Origin: Platerodrilus igneus
Lineage: Eukaryota; Arthropoda; Insecta; Coleoptera; Lycidae
DNA length: 64,000 bases
Direction of reading: 5' to 3'
Assembly (NCBI GenBank): GCA_036346225.1
Contig: JARFIW010001190.1
Coordinates: forward strand, 1,116,001 to 1,180,000
The number at the start of each line of letters is the position of its first letter. Position 1 is the stretch's first letter. Both the position numbers and the translations under genes were made by a program. The notes beneath the pieces are model-generated. The model worked only from the letters and a program-made list of their open reading frames with translations. It ran no database searches and was not told the DNA's origin. Positions 57,541 through 64,000 of the stretch are shown in pieces.

Positions 57541-57877
57541 TTTCTAAGCAAAGGTTCAGTAATCTGTAGTGTTCTGCATACTGTCTAATTTTATTGGTAG
57601 TATACCGGGGTTGTTCTTTATGTCTTCAATTATAATTTCGGTGTCCGTTCTACCTGGGTGGAGGTTGACGGTAAGGGTGACGATTGTCCATCTGAAAGTA
57701 CAGGGTGTCTTAAATTTTTTAGGTGAACATATTTTGTTGTCTTGCCGTCGTCTATTGCGGCTACGTTTTTGTCGGATATTCGTTTGATTTTAAAGGGGCC
57801 TAAATTTCTCGGTGCCGTTTTGTGTCTTTTACTTTGGTAATTTTTCTCGAATACGGTTTGTCCTATGGAAAATTTGT

Positions 57878-60800
57878 TTAGGTCTGAGTTTTTATTAGGG
57901 TCGCGGTAATGCGTTCTTTATCGTTATCTAACTTGTCCTTTACTTTGTCATAAGTTATTTTTAGTTTCTCTTTACGATCCTTGGCGTTTTGCTGATAGAT
58001 TTCCTTGTTATAATGTATATCGTACGGGTTGCGTGAATCTGAGTGTCCTAGGGTTAGTTCTAAGGGTGTAAAATTTGTCGATGAATGAATGGTGTTATTA
58101 TACGCGATTAATGCGTATGACATTAAAATAGTTATGTGTTCTTTCTTGTAATTTATTCTTAATAATCTGATCAGTTCTAATAGGGTTGAATGTAGTCTTT
58201 CGATCAGTCCGTTGGATTCAGGGTGGTTCTCCGTTATAAAGTGAATTTTTATTTTGTGTAGTTCCAAAGTGTTTTGAATTGTTTCGTTTTTGAATTCGCT
58301 TCCGTTGTCTAGCGTTATTGTTTCGGGCGTTCCGTAAAATGTAAAATAGTGTAGAAATCCTTGAGTTACGTCTATACTATTTTTAGAAGTGATTAGTATT
58401 GCTTGGCCTATTTTCGTAAATGCGTCCACGATTGTTAGGTAAGTTTGTGCTTCTACTACTAGAGTATCTGCATGTAATTTTTGAAAAGGTTTGTCTGGTG
58501 TTTTGGTCAACATTAAGGTTATCTTTAGGGGTTTTCTGTCATATTTGGCTTTATCGCATAATTCACACTGATTGATAAAGTCTGTAGTTATTTCTCTCAT
58601 ATCTTTGAAATAGTAACGTCTCATGATTTGCTTTAGGGTTTCGTTTATTTCTCGATGGTTGGTCTTTCCTTCGTGTTGGTTTCTTATCACATCGTTTATT
58701 TCGTCAGGGTCGTCTAATGTTATTAATTTTCTTGTGCATCTTATAAGTTCGGGGCCAGAATTGTTGAATAGTTTAACATATATTTCTGAAAATCGTTTAT
58801 ACAAGTTTTCCGTGTTAAAATAAAAGTAAAATCGTTTTTTCGCGGGGGTGTATTCCTTTAGAATTTTAATTATCTGTGATTCATTGTCGTCTTTGGTGAT
58901 TTGAACTTGGTAAATTTTCTTATTATCCACTTTCGTGTATTTTACAGGGTTGGGGTTGTTTAAAACCTCTGTGATTATAAATTGATTGGGCTTCATGTCT
59001 ATAACTTCGTTTAAAATTTTAATTGCGGTTTCCGGTTCGTCATTTTGTGTCGAATGTATGGTTTCCATTTCTTCTGGGTCTTCTCTAATTTCGGTTTCGT
59101 CTACGTTTCCTATCACTGATTCGGTTTCTAGTGCGTTAAGTTGGATTCTACTTAAAGCGTCTGCGTTATTGTTGTAAATTCCCTTTTTGTATATGATCTC
59201 ATAATCATACTCTTCTAGTCTGATTCTCCATCTTTGTAATTTCGAGTTGGGTTCTTTGAGTTTGCATAGCCATACTAACGGTCTATGATCGGTGTATATG
59301 TAAAATTTCCGTACGCATAGGTACGGTCTAAAATACTTTGTTGCCCAAATTATGGCTAACAATTCTTTCTCTATCGTACTGTATCGTTGCTCTGTTTCGT
59401 TAAGGGTTCTGGATGCGTAACTAATGGGTTTATCGTTACCTACTGTTCCTTGACTTAATACTGCGCCTAAGGCTACATTTGATGCGTCCGTTGTTAATAC
59501 GAATGGTTTCGAAAAGTCTGGATATTCTAATACGGGGTCATTTGTTAAAATGCTTTTGATTTTATCTACTGCTTTGATAAATTCTGGGGTATGTACAATT
59601 TTGTTTCCCTTTTTTAAACAATTGGTTAAGGGCTTTGTTATTTGAGCATAACCTTTAATGAATTTTCGGTAATAACCGCTAAGGCCTAAAAATCCTTTTA
59701 TGTCTTTATTCGTTTTGGGTATGGGGTAATTTAATACAGCGTTTGTTTTGTCGGGGTTCGGCATCATTCCTTGGGGTGTTATTACGTGTTCTAAAAATGT
59801 TACTTCTTTCTGTAGAAATTCGCTTTATCTAGTTGTACTTTAAATTGTGCGGTTCTTAATCTTTCGAACACTTCTCGTAATCTTTCAATGTGCTCCACTA
59901 ATGATGTTGAATACACTATTATATCATCTAGGTACACAAGGAATTTTTCGTTGTGTATCCCTCGTAGTATGTCGTCCATTACTCGTTGAAAAGTTGCGGG
60001 TGCGTTCTTTAGTCCAAATGGCAACCGTTTATACTTGTAGTGTCCTCTAGGTGTGCTAAAGACAGTTTTTTGTGTAGCTCCTTCTTCCATTTCCACTTGA
60101 TGGTATCCTGATGCTAAATCTAGCGTCGAAAAATATTAGCACTTGCCTAACTTATCTAAAATCTCAGTTATGTTCGGTAACGGATATTTATCGTCTACCG
60201 TTTTTTCGTTTAATTTGCGGTAATCTATTACCATTCTGTATTTCCGTTTTCCTGATGCGTCCAGTTTCTTCGATACTATTAATACGGGGCTGCTCCATGG
60301 TGAATTGGAGTGTTGTATGATATCTTGATCTAATAGATCGGCTACTTGTCTGTCAGCTTCTTCCTGACTTGCCTGAGGTAATCTGTATGCTTTGGTGAAT
60401 ATCGGTTTGTTGTCTGTTAGCTCAATGTTGTGCTTAACTGTATTTGTAAAGGTTAGGGGTATTCCTATAGAATTCCAATAGAATATGTCGCGGTACTCGT
60501 AACATAATTTTTGTATTGCTTTCTGTTCCTCGTGATTTATGTCGCGGTTAAATCGGATATTATTTAAATTTTGTCTTAACATTTCGTCGTTTTCTACGGG
60601 GTTATAGTTTTCGTTTAAGTTTTCGTTTATTTCCATTTCATTAAAATTTAATTCTTCTACGTTAATCGGGTTTGTTAAGGATAGTTCTACGGGGTAGTCA
60701 TTTGAGTTTAATATTGTCGTTGTGGCATAATTGTCTTTGATTTTTACTAATGCGGTTGGGGTTATTACTCCTTGTTGAAAAGTTATGTGATTTATTATTC

Positions 60801-61311
60801 CTAAGTTATTATTTGAATTTACGGGGATTCTTATATTTTTTTCTGTTCGGGGTTTTAATGTATATTTTTCATCAATTTGGGTGTTTTGAAATTTAATGGG
60901 GATTCGTCCATATTTGGTTCTTAATAATCGGTTTTTAATATCTATGTTGGCTCCAAATTTTCTTAGAACGTCCATTCCTAATAGTCCGTCATATTTGTCG
61001 TTAAATTCAAATATGCAGATTTTGTGTTTTATCTTTACGTTAAAGGTTTTTGGTAAAGGTATGTTTGATACGAATTGGTGCAGGGTTGTTTGATGGGCGG
61101 TTTTAATTTTGAAGGGTTCTCTTTCTACATAGTTTAGATAATGTTTTTTTACTGTTCGCGGGCTTATTAATGTTTTTGAAGATACGGTATCGATTAGTAA
61201 TTTAAATTCAGCGTGGGGTATTTCGATATAGGGTAGTACAAGGTGATTTATATTATTTAGATTTATTACGTTTGGTCGTTTATAAAATGGTCCATTTGAA
61301 AATTTGAACAC
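57878..61311 (-). pseudogene. Errantivirus-like pol: protease, RT, RNase H, integrase; two breaks
   Basis: The protease starts the frame (FKLLIDTVSSKTLIS; D-T-V instead of D-T-G). The RT has YRMVIDYRKLNEKTVDD, then a stop at 60,136 (a CAA-to-TAA change before [11 protein letters not shown]), the centre [12 protein letters not shown] at about 59,930, and a frameshift near 59,800. The remaining 629-residue frame has RNase H (TTDASNVALGAVLS, then RKFYIYTDHRPLVW), the integrase zinc part (H-x-H, FINQCELCDKAK) and the core with LHADTLVV, TLDNGSEFKNE and HPESNGLIERLHSTL, a full D-D-E triad. It begins in the -1 frame relative to gag, with a slip site at 61299-61305. Only two breaks prevent full translation. 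Confidence 0.9.
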
Positions 61312-62486
61312 GCGTTCTCTTGATCGTCCTCCTCGTAAATTTCGTTTGGTTCTTCGCGTTCATAGTGGTTTGATTGATTCTGTTCATTATTCGTACACGG
61401 TCGATTGCTATTATTCTGGTCATCTTCATAATCTTCTACTTCTTGATAAAATAGCTCTTCTGAAGTGAAAGTGCGTTTTTGATTAGGGTTTGGTCTTATG
61501 TGCGTTATTTTGGTTTTGGGTATGGTGTTACCAAATAAGGTATTCATTGGTGTATGTTTATAATAGTTATTGGGATTATTATTGTTTATCATCAGTGAGT
61601 TTCTAATAGAATTCGCGTTGAATGCTGGTCTTTGTTGATTTACATTTTGATTGAATCTCGGTTGAAATGCGGGTTTTGAAATGTTCGAGTTAAATGTTGG
61701 TTGATATGCGGGTTTTGAAAAGTTCGGGTAAAACGTTAGTTTTGAGAATTGTTTGTATTGGTTGTTAAAGTTTGAGTTATTAAAATATGGATTATTGGTT
61801 CGCATTTGGTTTGTTTGTGCATTGAATGGGTTAAATTTTTGTTGTGGATTTATGTGTCTTGCGGGTTGTATAGTTTTCATTGGCGTGTAGCTTTTATTCG
61901 CGTTGGGGTTATATAGTCGGTTTCTATAGTACACTACATTTTCTTCTTCGATTATCATGTTCATTGCTTTTTCTAAGTTTTGGGGATGTTGAAATCTAAT
62001 TTTATTTGAAAGTCGTTCGGGTAGTGCATTTAGATAGGTATCTAATGCCATCTCGTCGTACATTTTTGTTTTTAAAAGTCTTACGTTTGGGTCGGTTTCT
62101 TCGATTTTGAGTTTTGTCAAGATTAAGCTTCTTACATCTTGGCATTTCATTCCAAACTGATAGGGTGATTGGTTGTGTTCCATCCTAAGGTTTGTCAAAT
62201 CTCTTACTAAACATTTTAAGTTTTTTTAATCGCCGAAATATGCTATTAATATGCGTTTGTATTCTTCCCATTGGTCTACGTCTTCGCGACTTGCAATTAA
62301 TGTTAGTGCCCTTCCGGTCAGTTTACTGATAATAAGGCGGATAAGCAAAGTGTTCCTTTCGTTATCACCTGGCTTATAAAAGGTTTTTAAAAATATTTCG
62401 CTAGCTGAAATATAGGTACTCAACATACATTGATCTCCGTTAAAGCTTGGTATCATTTTTAAGTACAGTTTCATTTCATTAGTCAT
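61266..62486 (-). pseudogene. Errantivirus-like gag, one stop codon
   Basis: ATG at 62486 (MTNEMKLYLKMIPSF) opens a frame with SFNGDQCMLSTYISASEIFL, as in the capsid part of errantivirus gag. A single in-frame TAA at 62226 is followed by the same frame down to 61266. The C-terminal half has QNVNQQ-like Asn/Gln/Phe repeats, with repeats of the form KPAFQPRFNQ, and an acidic end. No zinc knuckle occurs. The frame overlaps pol by 46 bases. Gag forms the particle that carries the RNA. Confidence 0.87.
61299..61305 (-). promoter_or_regulatory. -1 frameshift slip site between gag and pol
   Basis: In element sense the heptamer is A AAT TTT in the gag frame, which has the canonical X XXY YYZ form. 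A one-base backward slip gives AAA TTT T, leading into the pol reading (KFSNGPF). It lies 33 bases before the gag stop. Confidence 0.7.
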
Positions 62487-63979
62487 CTTGGCTAAGGTAA
62501 TATTTGGGTATTTTTAAAAAAGTAAAATTTTTTTTTTTTTTGAAAAAATTAGAATTTATTTTGTAGTTTTCGGTGTTATTTAATGGGTTTTACGCTTGGT
62601 ATTGGTTTGGTTAAGTTTACTCTTGATTTGCCGATTTTAATTGTAATTTTCTAAAGTTCCAAGAGGCTGAGTTATTTTTGTGGTAATTTATCGGGCTTGA
62701 ATGTTTCGCGTTAGTTGCGTCAGTTAATACTTCTCTATTTTTAATTTATGTTGATTTTAGTTAGGTGCGTAATAATTATCTCTTTGGTTTATGCGATTGT
62801 AAGGTGTCTGCAATGCTTACAATGTTGTTAATTAATTAGTTGCATTAGCGTCTCTGTTACAGGTTTATTTTTAATTTACTGTGGGTGTTATTCAGTAATC
62901 GTTGTTATTTTATACAATGTCGTGTTTGAGAATGATACAATTTGTGCTTCTTTAATTTACTGAAATATTTGATTAAAATTTTCACGTTTGAATGCGTTCT
63001 CAGTAGCGTAATTATTAATATCTTTTCTGAGTAATTTCAATTGATACCTTATAAAATAGTTTCTGGTCGTAATTTTATTTAATTTTACAATGCTTGAATT
63101 CTGAAAGGTTTCTGCGATGTATTTAAATAGCTTTTGTACAGTGATTTATTATTAAATTTTATGCGTATTTATCCAAGGTTAGATTTTATTCACTTTTTAA
63201 GATGATACGACTGTTGGCTTTGCGTTTGAATAATTCTCGTATTAAGATGTGTTTTTTAATAATAGAATGTAAGTTGTCTATTTATGGATTGTATTCCGTT
63301 TCGCGTTTGAATAGTTGCGTTGTTATAAGGATTTTTGTTTTTAATTGTTCGTGATTTTAGCTTTCGCTTTTTATTTTCGGTGTATTTAAATTATTTTTAT
63401 GCGCCAGTTAAGATTGCTGAATTAGAGGTTTAGTTTTGTTTCTAAGAATTTTCTTACGTTAGTTAAAACGTGATCTAGTCTCTTGTGCGCTTTGAGACTT
63501 TTCGATTGTCTCAGATATTTTTATTTCTCAAAAATAGTTTTTCTCAACTTTCTTTGTCTCAGAATTTTAGTTTTTGAAGTTTTTATAAATCTTTCTCATA
63601 TACAATATAAAATAATAATAAAAGCTTGAAGATAATCTCTAGCAATTGCTAAGTCAATTATTTTCAAAAAATTGCATAAAATAGTTGTAACAATAGTTAA
63701 TATACATATATAAATCATAAACTAGCAAATATCAAATGTTTTTGTTAATAATAAAATAAATTTCAATTGGTTTAAAGAAAATGAACTTACACTAGTTGCT
63801 TTGTTGCCTTCATTGATTTTTTCTTTGTTTCGGTTTTTTTTTGATTTAATCTATTCTTGTATCACCTCCAATTTTTCTTTTGTTGAATTCGAACTATTCT
63901 TGTTTCTCCTTCAACTGCTGGACTTGAACGATGCTTGTTTTGCCTCCAACTTTTGTTTTGTTGTGCCAAATTCGTAATT
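62487..63979 (-). other. Leader of the minus-strand errantivirus-like element
   Basis: 1.5 kb of AT-rich untranslated DNA. On the minus strand ATTCAAACGCGAAA-like words recur near 63,000, 63,230 and 63,310, each among TTATTATT-type runs. No gene is visible. Confidence 0.5.
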
Positions 63980-63997
63980 GAAATTCCCGGACCACCA
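63980..63997 (-). other. Primer-binding site
   Basis: In element sense TGGTGGTCCGGGAATTTC directly follows AACT, the LTR end. TGG at its start pairs with the CCA end of a tRNA. It differs from the GGCGCAGCGG site of the plus-strand relative. Confidence 0.65.
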
Positions 63998-64000
63998 GTT

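Larger units (their letters stand above)
56210..64000 (-). mobile_element. Errantivirus-like Ty3/gypsy element with env, 5' end at window edge
   Basis: Minus-strand order is leader, gag, pol, env. The last bases of the window read AACTGG in element sense: the end of the 5' LTR (AACT), with its T shared with the start of the primer site, so the LTR lies just outside. The 3' side is cut at about 56,210, within env, with no 3' LTR. Few breaks occur: one stop in gag, one stop and one frameshift in pol, and three breaks in env. It is thus younger than the plus-strand relative at 19,866. Confidence 0.88.

Overview
The window is AT-rich eukaryotic DNA, most likely from an insect or another arthropod. 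The reasons are spliced introns, Ty3/gypsy retrotransposons with env genes (errantivirus type), a BEL/Pao gag, mariner, hAT and CACTA-type DNA transposons, and a broken set of adintovirus/Maverick-Polinton genes. I see no ordinary host gene, rRNA, tRNA gene or CRISPR array. Almost all of it is mobile or virus-derived DNA in different stages of decay.

Region 1 (1 to about 9,800) is an endogenous adintovirus/Maverick-like segment. On the minus strand it holds the end of an integrase, a fibre-like protein, a conserved protein of unknown role and a packaging-type ATPase. On the plus strand it holds a phospholipase A2/membrane-active protein, an adenain-like protease, a minor capsid (penton-like) protein and a major capsid protein. 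Nearly all carry frameshifts. Next come an intronless matrix metalloproteinase with a hemopexin part (frameshifted), two unbroken minus-strand ORFs, and a small two-exon gene coding for 81 residues. PolB is not in the window.

Region 2 (9,800 to 17,100) has tandem repeats, a mariner-like element with about 200-bp inverted repeats, and a complete hAT element with an 8-bp target duplication (ATCTATAC) and a nearly intact transposase.

Region 3 (17,100 to 36,500) is a nest three levels deep. An old minus-strand Ty3/gypsy element was split by a plus-strand errantivirus-like element (duplication CGTT). The 3' LTR of that element was then split by an 8.3-kb CACTA-type transposon (duplication CG). 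The CACTA element itself holds a MITE and a fold-back in its introns. Next to the old gypsy primer site lie six copies of a dyad-symmetric motif.

Region 4 (36,500 to 41,500) holds a probable gypsy reverse transcriptase relic, a three-copy tRNA-derived SINE-like tandem repeat and a hAT transposase relic. Region 5 (41,516 to 49,529) is a minus-strand Ty3/gypsy element with both LTRs. Region 6 (49,530 to 56,200) has a BEL/Pao gag remnant, a 15-bp minisatellite and otherwise featureless DNA. Region 7 (56,210 to 64,000) is a second errantivirus-like element on the minus strand, much less decayed. It has gag, pol and env, a -1 frameshift site, and a primer-binding site at the window edge; its 5' LTR lies just outside.
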